Shown here in pieces: positions 15,119 through 23,097 of a DNA stretch of 33,891 nucleotides; position 1 is the stretch's first letter, and every line of letters begins with the position of its first letter. The position numbers and the translations under genes are program-made. The notes under the pieces were generated by a model that worked only from the letters and a program-made list of their open reading frames with translations, was not told the DNA's origin and searched no databases. Origin of the DNA: Bacteroidales bacterium. GTDB taxonomy: Bacteria; Bacteroidota; Bacteroidia; Bacteroidales; Muribaculaceae. The DNA lies in NCBI GenBank assembly GCA_020860445.1, contig JAJBUH010000091.1, forward strand, positions 1-33,891, given 5' to 3'.

Positions 15119-16762
15119 TCAGGATTCGCTATCCTCGTTTCCTCGGTTCTTGGCTTTGTTTTTGATTTTGGCCGCTGTCGACGAGTCAGTATCTTTCTCC
15201 TCCTTGAGGTCGAGCTCATTGTTCTGCTCATCAATCACTCGATATTGCAGCATGGCCAGTGCCTGGTCAGGCACGATGCGGAACGAGCGTCCCAGCTGTC
15301 GGCGCCATTGCCGGTAGAGGGATGAGAACATCCCCTTCTTGATATAGGCATCCACATAAGGATGCACATACATGATGACATTCTTCAGCTTCAGCTCCTC
15401 GGCCACATATTTCAGCTTCTCAAACAATGTGTCGGTAAAGAGAAGCGACGGTTGCACCTCGCCCTTGCCAAAGCACGACGGGCAGGTCTCGGATGTGGTG
15501 ATGTCAAGGGCCGGACGCACTCGCTGGCGAGTAATCTGCATCAGGCCGAATTTGCTCAGAGGCAGGATGTTGTGGCGTGCTCGGTCGTTGGCCATTACCT
15601 CGCGCATGTGCTCAAACAGTGTCTGGCGGTGCTCCGGCTTGTTCATATCGATAAAGTCGATCACGATGATGCCGCCCATATCGCGCAGGCGCAGCTGGCG
15701 GGCTATCTCGTCGGCAGCGCGCAGGTTTACCTCGAGCGCGTTGCTCTCCTGGTCGGGAGCCGCCTTTGAGCGGTTGCCCGAGTTGACATCGATTACATGC
15801 AGAGCCTCGGTGTGCTCGATAATCAGGTAGGCACCCGATTTGAACGATACCGTCTTGCCAAACGACGACTTGATCTGTTTGGTCACCGAGAAATGGTCGA
15901 ATATCGGAATCTCACTCTTGTAGAGCTTCACGATTTCCTTGCGCTCGGGGGCGATGAGCGACACATAATTCTCGATTTGGGCGTGAACCTCCGGGTCGTT
16001 GACATGGATATTCTCAAACGACGGGCTGAACACATCCCTGAGCATGCCCACAATGCGGCTCTCCTCTTCAAAAATGAGAGCTGGGGCTGTGGCCGTGCGG
16101 GCCTTTTCGATCGTTTCTTCCCAGAACGATCTGAGAGTGAGCATTTCGCTGTTGAGCTCGGCGGCTCCTTTGCCTTCGGCCGAGGTACGCACGATCACGC
16201 CGAAATTCTTAGGCTTGATCGAAGCAATAAGCTGGCGCAGCCTCACCTTCTCCTCAGTGCTTTTGATTTTTTGCGATATCGAAATCTTGTCGGCAAAAGG
16301 GATAAGCACCATATATCTCCCGGTAAACGACAATTCGGTAGTAAGCCTGGGCCCTTTTGACGATATGGGCTCCTTTACGATCTGCACCAGCAGCTGCTGG
16401 CCAGGCTGTAGCACATTGGTTATGGATCCGTGTTTGTCGATGTCGGGCAGAATCTTCATCTTCGACACCGGCACTAATGGTTCGTGATTGTCTTTGTCGA
16501 GGAGTTGGCTGACAAATTTGGCATAGGTGGCGAAATGCGAGCCAAGATCCAAACAATGGAGGAAAGCGTCCTTTTCGTAACCTACGTTTACGAAGGCGGC
16601 ATTGAGTCCCGGCATCAGCTTTTTGACCTTGGCCAGGTAGATGTCGCCGACGGCGTAGGCGATGTTGCGGGCCTCTTTTTGCAGAGAGACCAAGCGATTG
16701 TCCTCAAGGAGGGCTATGGAGACCTCTTTGGGCTGTACGTCTACGATAAGTTCGCTTTTCAT
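15119..16762 (-). CDS. rng: Ribonuclease G/E family endoribonuclease
   Basis: 547 residues from the ATG at 16762 (a TTG precedes it). It has the RNase G-like length without a long RNase E scaffold tail. An S1 domain spans about 38-130 with an insert; the RNase H-like/DNase I-like catalytic part carries the metal-binding aspartates in HVIDVNSGN (Asp325) and IIVIDFIDM (Asp369); the Zn-link CPSC (Cys427, Cys430) ties subunits together. It cuts single-stranded AU-rich RNA in rRNA maturation and mRNA decay. The tail is charged (EEKDTDSS...). The gene follows HU and the mS38-like gene, and its leader contains a stable hairpin. Confidence 0.95.
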   Translation of the reverse strand: MKSELIVDVQPKEVSIALLEDNRLVSLQKEARNIAYAVGDIYLAKVKKLMPGLNAAFVNVGYEKDAFLHCLDLGSHFATYAKFVSQLLDKDNHEPLVPVSKMKILPDIDKHGSITNVLQPGQQLLVQIVKEPISSKGPRLTTELSFTGRYMVLIPFADKISISQKIKSTEEKVRLRQLIASIKPKNFGVIVRTSAEGKGAAELNSEMLTLRSFWEETIEKARTATAPALIFEEESRIVGMLRDVFSPSFENIHVNDPEVHAQIENYVSLIAPERKEIVKLYKSEIPIFDHFSVTKQIKSSFGKTVSFKSGAYLIIEHTEALHVIDVNSGNRSKAAPDQESNALEVNLRAADEIARQLRLRDMGGIIVIDFIDMNKPEHRQTLFEHMREVMANDRARHNILPLSKFGLMQITRQRVRPALDITTSETCPSCFGKGEVQPSLLFTDTLFEKLKYVAEELKLKNVIMYVHPYVDAYIKKGMFSSLYRQWRRQLGRSFRIVPDQALAMLQYRVIDEQNNELDLKEEKDTDSSTAAKIKNKAKNRGNEDSES

Positions 16763-16802
16763 CAAATAGTTGGGTGGGTGATAGGGGTCGATACAAAAGC
16801 AA

Positions 16803-16860
16803 AGAGCAAACTATAGAGGGCAGCAAATGCGAATCAGTCCCTCAAGTCGTAGTTTGCTCT
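16803..16860 (-). promoter_or_regulatory. Stem-loop in the leader of the RNase G/E gene
   Basis: Arms AGAGCAAACTA (16803-16813) and its complement (16850-16860) pair over 11 bp; inside, GAGGG (16816-16820) pairs with CCCTC (16839-16843). On the minus strand it is followed by TTGCTTTTG. It could be a terminator after the mS38-like gene, or a leader element of the ribonuclease gene, whose ATG is 40 nt further on. Confidence 0.7.
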
Positions 16861-16925
16861 ATGTTTTGGGTTGGTGGGTGAATTAGGCAATGAGCCTAAG
16901 ATGCCGAATCGTAGCAGAAGAGGGT

Positions 16926-17015
16926 TTACTTCTTCTTATGGCGATTCTTTCTCAGGCGTTTTTTGCGCTTGTGAGTGGCCATCTTGTGGCCTTTTCTTTT
17001 CTTTCCGCTTGGCAT
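16926..17015 (-). CDS. 29-residue mS38 (AURKAIP1/COX24)-like ribosomal protein
   Basis: The minus strand encodes 29 residues, beginning MPSGKKRKGHK and ending RKNRHKKK before TAA. Nearly half of the residues are Lys or Arg. The pattern KMATHKRKKRLRKNRHKKK (19 residues) is that of the AURKAIP1/COX24 C-terminal motif, known in mitochondria as mS38 and in some bacteria as a small 30S protein near the decoding centre. Placement between HU and the RNase G/E gene supports a true gene. It is too short for most automatic gene finders. The family call is by recognition of the motif; its ribosomal role in this organism is inferred. Confidence 0.88.
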   Translation of the reverse strand: MPSGKKRKGHKMATHKRKKRLRKNRHKKK

Positions 17016-17096
17016 TTTACGCTAAATTAGGGGTTAAACTATTTTGTTGTGTTGTGTTAGGTTTACGACAGAGGCGAGTGGATGTCGGCACAGAGA

Positions 17097-17369
17097 TTAT
17101 TTTACTTCCTGCATGAAAGCCTTAGAGGGCTTGAATGCGGGAATTTTATGCTCCGGGGTAATGATGGTAGTATTCTTGGAGATGTTGCGGGCAGTCTTCT
17201 CCGAGCGGGTCTTCACGATGAAGCTTCCGAATCCGCGCAGATAGACATTCTCGCCGTTGGCGAGAGATTCCTTGACAGTTTCCATGAACTTCTCGATGGT
17301 GTCGAGCACGTGGGCGCGCTCAATGCCAGTGGAGCGTGCAATCTCGTTTACGATGTCGGCTTTAGTCAT
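17097..17369 (-). CDS. hup: HU/IHF-family DNA-binding protein
   Basis: 90 residues from MTKADIVNEIARSTG at 17369; a longer reading to 17435 adds 22 atypical residues and is rejected. The helical dimer part is followed by the beta-arm region with the family signature GFGSFIVKTRSEKTARNI, and KIPAFKPSKAFMQEV ends the protein, all as in HU. It is a dimeric nucleoid protein that bends DNA. It is the first of a compact minus-strand set (HU, mS38-like, RNase G/E). The 5' region 17370-17495 is AT-rich; GATATTTG on the minus strand is a seven-of-eight -7 box. Confidence 0.95.
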   Translation of the reverse strand: MTKADIVNEIARSTGIERAHVLDTIEKFMETVKESLANGENVYLRGFGSFIVKTRSEKTARNISKNTTIITPEHKIPAFKPSKAFMQEVK

Positions 17370-17495
17370 GTCGTGGTTAATATTGAAGTGTTGTATAAAT
17401 ACGATAGATTGATACCAAATTTTTTCGTGGTGCAAATATCGTAATTATTTTTGAAACAACACACTTATTGTGACCAAAAACTGACTAATTTTAAG

Positions 17496-18176
17496 CTATT
17501 TTGCTGAATTTTCTTCGTCAGAGGGCATTTCTGAGGGGTCGTCAAGGTTATCTGTGGTCTCAGAGGGGTGTTTGGGGGATTGTGTCGATGATGGCAACTG
17601 AGCGTCGTGGGCCGGGGTCTGAGCCGAGGCCGACTCGGCCTTGCGAGCGGCGCGGCGCACCATGCCGAGGGCCGAACCCTCGATTATGCACCCCACACCG
17701 AGCACTGCCAGGGCGATGCCAGTGACCAGCATGATCAGATGCTCCTCAGCGTCCTTTTGCAAGAAGATAAACACCGAGCCGCCGGCCAACAACAGCGGGA
17801 AAACAAACATCCAGCCGGGCAGCGAATGGGGACGCGTGCCGACTGCCAAGAGGAAGAACTCCCACAGGGCGCAGACAGCCACTAACAGGCCGAAAATAAA
17901 CGGCACCAATGGCGAGAAAGTCGACTCGAAAACCAGCATGCAGATGCCGAGCACGATGGCTGCGGCGTTGGCGATTTGGGCGAATGCGCGGCCCATGCCA
18001 TGGTCGCCCTTGGTGCTCTGGCCGTATATTATAAGGTTGACCAGGCCGACAGCCATAAACAGGATGCCGCCAGTGATGACAATGCCGGTCGAGGTGATCT
18101 GCTTGTGGCAGATGATGAGCACTGCGCCGACAGCGGCGATCAGGATGCCCAGGGTTGATAAGGTCTTGCCTTTCAT
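17496..18176 (-). CDS. DUF308/HdeD-like membrane protein
   Basis: 226 residues with six hydrophobic segments in the first 170 (for example LGILIAAVGAVLIIC, IVITGGILFMAVGLVNLII, MLVTGIALAVLGVGCIIEG), arranged as repeated pairs like HdeD/DUF308 proteins. The last 55 residues are hydrophilic, rich in Ser, Pro, Asp and Glu, and probably disordered in the cytoplasm. HdeD is tied to acid stress in enterobacteria, but function here is not shown. It is divergent from the PpiD-like gene across a 275-bp spacer. Confidence 0.75.
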   Translation of the reverse strand: MKGKTLSTLGILIAAVGAVLIICHKQITSTGIVITGGILFMAVGLVNLIIYGQSTKGDHGMGRAFAQIANAAAIVLGICMLVFESTFSPLVPFIFGLLVAVCALWEFFLLAVGTRPHSLPGWMFVFPLLLAGGSVFIFLQKDAEEHLIMLVTGIALAVLGVGCIIEGSALGMVRRAARKAESASAQTPAHDAQLPSSTQSPKHPSETTDNLDDPSEMPSDEENSAK

Positions 18177-18366
18177 ATTTGAGTGTTAAAATGTGAAACG
18201 TTTTTTAGTTAAAAGCTATCGGGCGCTGAGGCCTCGGCCTCGGCGTCACCGCCCGTGATTAACCACATAAATAACGGATAAAAAGCCGAAAATGGCTTGC
18301 CACGCACCATAAAAAGGGGGATTATTTGAAAAAAACTTAAATTTGAGGTTAAAAATAGGTAGTTAA

Positions 18367-18398
18367 TTTGGGGATATGGCAAAAAATGTCTACCTTTG
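18367..18398 (+). promoter_or_regulatory. Promoter of the PpiD-like gene
   Basis: TTTG (18367-18370), 20-bp spacer, TACCTTTG (18391-18398): full match to the Bacteroidota consensus. The ATG at 18452 follows with a leader of about 45 nt. Confidence 0.82.
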
Positions 18399-18451
18399 TA
18401 CGCTTTTTTCCAACACGCGGAAATAATAAACAATAATCATTATAACAACCA

Positions 18452-20620
18452 ATGGCAACATTAGAGAAAATTAGAAGCAAATCGGTGTTTCTGTTCGTCA
18501 TTATCATCGTGGCGCTTCTTGCATTCATCTTGGGCGACTTCCTCACCTCAGGACGCTCCTATTTCGGCTCAGGCACTACCATGTACACTGGAGGCAAAGG
18601 CTCAGTCGACTACACAGACTACCAGAACGCTACCAGCAACCTGCAGAGCCAAGGTCAAGACGGAGCTGAGCTTGAGCAAGCCTTGCTCCAGCAATTACTG
18701 ATGCAACAGCTCATGGAAGAGCAATACAACGAGCTCGGCATCACCGTCACAGACAAAGAGATTTCACGTATCATGAACGAGCAAATGCCCATCTCGCAGC
18801 AGCTGGGCACCGCCGCTCAACAGCTGGGCCTCCCGGTTATAGACCGCCCCACTGTGCTCGACGCTATCAACAACCCCTCGCGCTACGGCATCACCGCCGA
18901 GCAGCAGCAATACCTCAAGGCTGTGTGGATGGCCGAAGAGAAGGAGCTCGAGCAGTCAATCAAAAACCAAATCTTTCTGGGCCTCGTCAGCAGCCTCTTC
19001 ACTGCCAACGAGCTTGACGCCAAGAGCCTCTATAACGACAACATGGAGCGTCGCCCCCTCAGCTACGTGAGCACCCCTATCGGCATCGTCCCCGACGACC
19101 AGATCGAGGTGACCTCGGCTGACCTGCGCGCTAAGTGGGAGGAGCTGAAGCCTAACTTCAACACCTCGGTCTACGTGCCTCAGAATGATCCCGCTCAGAT
19201 GATGAATCCTCGCGGTGCCGCTACCCGCCCCGCAGCTGTCAACGAGCCGGTGCGCGCCATCGACTACATCGTGGTCAACATAGCTCCCTCAACTGCCGAC
19301 TACGCTGCCGCTGAGGCAGAGGTCAACGAAGCCGTGGCTGCCCTCAACACCCAGCCCGCTCTGCAGGGTCTGCTCGGCCGCAAGAAATTTATCTCTAACA
19401 CCAACAATGTGTCATTGGCTAACATCAAGAAGGATGCCACCCTGCGCCAGCTCCAGGATTCTGACCTGGTGGTTGACCATGTCAAGGCTCTCCGCTTCGA
19501 CCGCGCCAACAACACCTATAATATTGTAAAGGTGCTGGGTCGCACTCAGGAGGTTGACTCGATCAACTTCTCAGCCTACGCTGCCATCTCGCAGATGGAG
19601 GCCGACTCGCTGATGTCGCAGCTCGCCTCTGGCACCACCATCGCCGAGCTCGTAGCTATCAACCCCGGTCGCGGCGCCGACAATGCTTGGGCATCTCTGG
19701 TTGGAGCTCAGCCCCAGATCAAGGAGCGCATGCTGGCCGAGGCCACTGGCAAGCCCTTTGTCTATGCCGACTCGCTCCAGGGCGTGTACACCATCTATCA
19801 GATCAACGAGCGCAAGGCTCCCGTTGACTATGCCGAACTCGCACTGGTGAGCTACACCGTTGACCCCTCGCCCCAAACCGTAAGCGACCTCAAGACCAAG
19901 CTCAATGGCTTCCTCGCTACCAATATGAAGGGCGACGCTTTCTCGGCCAACGCTGACTCGCTCTATCGTCTGCAGCACGGCTTCGTATCAGCATCGTCAG
20001 CCCACATCGGCAACGTAGCTGACACCCGCAAGGCTGTGAAGTGGGCCATGGAGGCCAAGCCCGGCCAAGTATCAAAGGTATTTGAGACTCCCAAGGAATA
20101 TGTGGTAGTAGCTGTCAAGGAGGTATTCAACGATGGCTACATCCCCTACAACTCACCCCAAATCCAGGACTACCTGACCGCCGAGGTCAAGAAGGACAAA
20201 AAGGCTGCCAAGCTCAAAGAGCAATATGCTGGCAAGGCAAGCGATCTGGCCGGATATGCCAAGCTGATGAATGCTGAGGTTCGCACCGACAGCAACGCCG
20301 TGTTCACCTCGCAGCGCATCGCTGGCCGCATGGGCGAAAACTACGCTCTGCAAGGCTACATGGGCGCCGCTGAGCCCGGCCAAGTGGTTGGTCCTATCAA
20401 GAACGGCAACGAACTGGTAGTGTTCAGCGTGGCTCCCTCGACCGTGCAGGGTCGTCCCTACGACTATGCTACCGATGGCCGCCAGTTCACCAACACCTTC
20501 GGTCTCAACTTCGACTTCTCGGGCCGCAAGGCAGTGGATCCGGTGATGTTCAACTTCCTGCTCGATGGCAAGAAGGTTAAGAACCAGAGCCTCAAATTCG
20601 TGCAAAGCGACGAAAACTAA
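18452..20620 (+). CDS. ppiD: PpiD/SurA-type periplasmic folding factor (parvulin-like)
   Basis: 722 residues. One N-terminal membrane anchor (SVFLFVIIIVALLAFILGDF, residues 11-30) places the rest in the periplasm, as in PpiD. A SurA-N-like helical region follows (LLQQLLMQQLMEEQYNELGI, then VTDKEISRIMNEQM). Parvulin-like segments lie further on; the clearest is GNVADTRKAVKWAMEAKPGQ with VSKVFETPKEYVVVAVKE (about 512-550), but they are degenerate, so isomerase activity is uncertain and chaperone activity more likely. It is a single gene with its own promoter and a terminator after it. Length is normal for the Bacteroidota family. Confidence 0.88.
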   Translation: MATLEKIRSKSVFLFVIIIVALLAFILGDFLTSGRSYFGSGTTMYTGGKGSVDYTDYQNATSNLQSQGQDGAELEQALLQQLLMQQLMEEQYNELGITVTDKEISRIMNEQMPISQQLGTAAQQLGLPVIDRPTVLDAINNPSRYGITAEQQQYLKAVWMAEEKELEQSIKNQIFLGLVSSLFTANELDAKSLYNDNMERRPLSYVSTPIGIVPDDQIEVTSADLRAKWEELKPNFNTSVYVPQNDPAQMMNPRGAATRPAAVNEPVRAIDYIVVNIAPSTADYAAAEAEVNEAVAALNTQPALQGLLGRKKFISNTNNVSLANIKKDATLRQLQDSDLVVDHVKALRFDRANNTYNIVKVLGRTQEVDSINFSAYAAISQMEADSLMSQLASGTTIAELVAINPGRGADNAWASLVGAQPQIKERMLAEATGKPFVYADSLQGVYTIYQINERKAPVDYAELALVSYTVDPSPQTVSDLKTKLNGFLATNMKGDAFSANADSLYRLQHGFVSASSAHIGNVADTRKAVKWAMEAKPGQVSKVFETPKEYVVVAVKEVFNDGYIPYNSPQIQDYLTAEVKKDKKAAKLKEQYAGKASDLAGYAKLMNAEVRTDSNAVFTSQRIAGRMGENYALQGYMGAAEPGQVVGPIKNGNELVVFSVAPSTVQGRPYDYATDGRQFTNTFGLNFDFSGRKAVDPVMFNFLLDGKKVKNQSLKFVQSDEN

Positions 20621-20680
20621 CCCTCTGATGTGTAATCTGACCTAAAAACCCAGATTCACACAGATTTACCCAGATATCAG

Positions 20681-20715
20681 AATCCCCAAACCCGCCCCCG
20701 GTGGATTTGGGGATT
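20681..20715 (+). terminator. Terminator after the PpiD-like gene
   Basis: Arms AATCCCCAAA and TTTGGGGATT (10 bp) enclose a 15-nt loop, 60 nt after the stop. The T-tract is poor (TCTCAT), so termination strength is uncertain. Confidence 0.6.
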
Positions 20716-20735
20716 TCTCATAACCCTCTATCCCC

Positions 20736-20770
20736 ATTTTTCATTTTTCATTTTTCACTTTTCATTTTTC
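20736..20770 (+). repeat. Five tandem heptamers touching the ATG at 20771
   Basis: Five 7-bp words, ATTTTTC four times and ACTTTTC once (fourth position), run without gap into the start codon. No other ribosome-binding signal is present. Confidence 0.85.
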
Positions 20771-21227
20771 ATGTCTTTTTTCCACTCCGTAGAATTTTAC
20801 ATCATATTGGCTGTCATAGCTGCCGCCATCGTGGCGTTCAGCGCTCGGCCATCGGCCCGAGGGCCAGTCGAGGAATACCTCGTGGCTGGCGACCTGAGCG
20901 ATTCGCCTATCGATACGCCCAAGATTGAGGTCTACTGCCCCGACAACGGCGGCATCGAGCTGTGGCGCTACGGCGTAGACGGCCTCACCGACACCGGCGC
21001 ATTGAGCCTGGCAATCACCAAAAAAGGGTAACGACCTGATGATCGAGGAGCGTCTCACGCCAGGGCGCGGCGTGCTGATGCCAGCCCAGCAAGCATATTT
21101 TCGCGTCAAGCACATGCCTCCGGGCCGCTACCACGTGAGATACAACAGCCAAAAGACGGGCCTATTCGCTGCTTTCCCACTGCATATCACCCCTGGACTG
21201 CGTGCGAGCCGGGAGCTGGGCAGATAA
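20771..21227 (+). CDS. Small membrane-anchored protein of unknown function, frameshifted
   Basis: Two frames join into one plausible protein of about 151 residues. Residues 1-25 (FHSVEFYIILAVIAAAIVAF) make a membrane anchor; the rest is soluble and I do not recognise it. The first frame stops at 21031 after AITKKG. The second (21039-21227, MIEERLTPGRG...) continues sensibly if one base is removed from the run A6G3 at 21020-21028, giving ...TKKGNDLMIEERL. So the sequence has one base too many in a homopolymer: a true mutation, a phase-variable tract or a sequencing error. It precedes an unrecognised membrane protein by 107 bp. Confidence 0.6.
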
Positions 21228-21263
21228 CCTATAAGTATTTTTTTGGCAAATGGAAAGTTTTCA

Positions 21264-21295
21264 TTTGTAAATTACGGTAAATAACCGTAAATTTG
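21264..21295 (+). promoter_or_regulatory. Promoter with internal operator-like inverted repeat
   Basis: TTTG (21264-21267), 20-bp spacer, TAAATTTG (21288-21295). Inside the spacer and reaching into the -7 box lies an inverted repeat TTACGGT-AAATA-ACCGTAA (21272-21290), well placed to bind a repressor. Confidence 0.75.
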
Positions 21296-21334
21296 CAGTG
21301 AGTTTTAATAAAGTACGTTTCCAATAATCTCTGA

Positions 21335-23026
21335 ATGGACAAACTGCAACTATATATCACTACCAGCCAGGCTGAGCTTCAGACACGCGTAGAGATCAAT
21401 CCAGACCCCTACGTGCAGAGCTGGGTGTGCGACTTGCGCGAAGCTGTAAGCCAAGTCGATTATCCGATAGCTGGCCTCTCAATCTTCTACTTGGTCAAAT
21501 ACATCGACACCGGCATGTTTGTGGTGGTGCTGCGCACCATACCCAAGTCGCCCGGCAGCCACCTCGCCGCTTGGATCTACATCCCCTACTCGCTGCGCAT
21601 TCCCGACAAGGATGTGCTCAACTTTGTGCAATTTATCACCCACAAGGTCGAGGCCAGCGAGGTCAGCGCCAAAGACATCGCTGAGATGCGCGAGGTATTC
21701 TCGCACGACTATGAAGAGGAGGTGCTATATCCCGTATTTGCGCCATCCGAGGGCATAGCTTATGCTTATCGCTACTATGGCCCGCGCACGGGCGCCTCGC
21801 TTGCCGACCTGCTCGGCCCGTATCGCTATCAGCCTTGCTATCTGACATTTGCCGGTGTCTTGCTCATCGACCAAGACATCACCACCAATGTGGCTGGCAC
21901 CAATCTCACCTCGGCTCCGCTCGAGGATATGGCGGTGCTGCTTCCGCCTCACAAGACCGAGGTCGACGGTTATCGTCCTACCATCTATGGGCAGAAGTTT
22001 GACCTACCCTACTTCGTGCCGATGTCGCGCAACATCGACATCGTATGGGTAAAGGACAACGCTGCCGACATCAAGCAAGCCATATATGTGGCCCAGGGCG
22101 AGATGCGCGCTCCCAACCTCAACCCCTCGCGCCCGGCTCCCATACCAGTGCGCGAACCCAAGCCCGCGCCCAAGCCCGAACCTGGAGCCAAGAATGAACC
22201 ATTCAGCGCCTCTGATTCCGCTGATACTAATAGCGAAAGCGAATCAGCCCCACGCGTTGAGGGTACGCAAGAGCGCCAGCCCAGCCAAGAACGCCAAATC
22301 GGCCAGGAGCGCAAAAAGACTTATCATTTCCAGATTCCGGCCAAGTCGGCCGCCATCGGCACAGTGATCGAGTTTGAGATTACCACCAATGCCGATCTGG
22401 CAGACAGTCCTATCGATGGGTACGAGGCCACAAGCGATATCCAAGAGGGCGCTGGCCGCAGCAACCACCTATTTTATAAGGCATCGAGCAGCCTCAAGCA
22501 GCAATGGCTGGAGCGTTCGCTCTTCGCTCTCGGCGGAGCAGTGATCGGCGCGCTCATCATGCTGGCTTGCCTTGGCACTGGCGGCTCAAAGAGCAACGAC
22601 AAGCCCGCAGTGGCTGCCGCTGAGACAGTGGTTGAAGTGCCTGTTGCCGTGCCAGCTGACACTGCTACTCAGGCCCAGACACAGGACGCAGCGCAGGGCG
22701 CTACCCAAGCCAATCAGGCACCGATTGACCCAGCTGACCGTTCGCTTGAGGCCGCAGTTAGATACCTCGACACCAATCAGATTTGGGAGAAGGCCGAAAT
22801 GGAATCCTACCCCGACCTGCAAGGACTATACAACGACATGAACCAGATCGACCGCCACAAGCTGGTTGAGACTTGGGCTCCGAGGCTTAAGGACTCGCGC
22901 ACATTTACCAATGTGGCGCGCCACGCTCGCCTGTCATATAAGAAGAAGGCAAGGAAGACCCCCTTCAATACCCCCGAGGAAACCTCGATCCGCATCCAAG
23001 CCTATCTCAACAACATCGACCCCTAA
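21335..23026 (+). CDS. Single-pass membrane protein of unknown function
   Basis: 563 residues, no signal peptide. Residues 1-250 form a soluble domain I do not recognise. A Pro-rich linker (PAPIPVREPKPAPKPEPGAK, about 268-287) and a Glu/Ser-rich stretch follow, then a small beta-like segment (about 330-370). One membrane helix stands at about 392-412 (SLFALGGAVIGALIMLACLG), with basic residues before it, so the large N-terminal part is probably cytoplasmic and the C-terminal 150 residues periplasmic. The C-terminal part is helical and ends in basic LSYKKKARK. Cytoplasmic domain, linker, helix and outside domain would suit a transmembrane coupler or sensor, but this is inference. Confidence 0.7.
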   Translation: MDKLQLYITTSQAELQTRVEINPDPYVQSWVCDLREAVSQVDYPIAGLSIFYLVKYIDTGMFVVVLRTIPKSPGSHLAAWIYIPYSLRIPDKDVLNFVQFITHKVEASEVSAKDIAEMREVFSHDYEEEVLYPVFAPSEGIAYAYRYYGPRTGASLADLLGPYRYQPCYLTFAGVLLIDQDITTNVAGTNLTSAPLEDMAVLLPPHKTEVDGYRPTIYGQKFDLPYFVPMSRNIDIVWVKDNAADIKQAIYVAQGEMRAPNLNPSRPAPIPVREPKPAPKPEPGAKNEPFSASDSADTNSESESAPRVEGTQERQPSQERQIGQERKKTYHFQIPAKSAAIGTVIEFEITTNADLADSPIDGYEATSDIQEGAGRSNHLFYKASSSLKQQWLERSLFALGGAVIGALIMLACLGTGGSKSNDKPAVAAAETVVEVPVAVPADTATQAQTQDAAQGATQANQAPIDPADRSLEAAVRYLDTNQIWEKAEMESYPDLQGLYNDMNQIDRHKLVETWAPRLKDSRTFTNVARHARLSYKKKARKTPFNTPEETSIRIQAYLNNIDP

Positions 23027-23028
23027 GC

Positions 23029-23046
23029 AATTGTGAATCCACAATT
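23029..23046 (+). terminator. Weak hairpin after the membrane-protein gene
   Basis: AATTGTG and CACAATT form a 7-bp stem with an AATC loop, just after the stop codon. The following bases are pyrimidine-rich, not a T-run; weak evidence. Confidence 0.35.
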
Positions 23047-23057
23047 ATCTCTCCTCT

Positions 23058-23092
23058 AACTCATAACTTATAACTCACAACTCATAACTAAC
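23058..23092 (+). repeat. Five tandem heptamers before the GH31 start
   Basis: The words are AACTCAT, AACTTAT, AACTCAC, AACTCAT and AACTAAC, in exact 7-bp phase and ending 5 nt before the ATG at 23098. Confidence 0.8.
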
Positions 23093-23097
23093 ATACC

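Noticed and set aside
21020-21028. Programmed -1 frameshift at A-AAA-AAG
   Set aside because: The required change is +1, not -1, so this slippery motif does not restore the frame.
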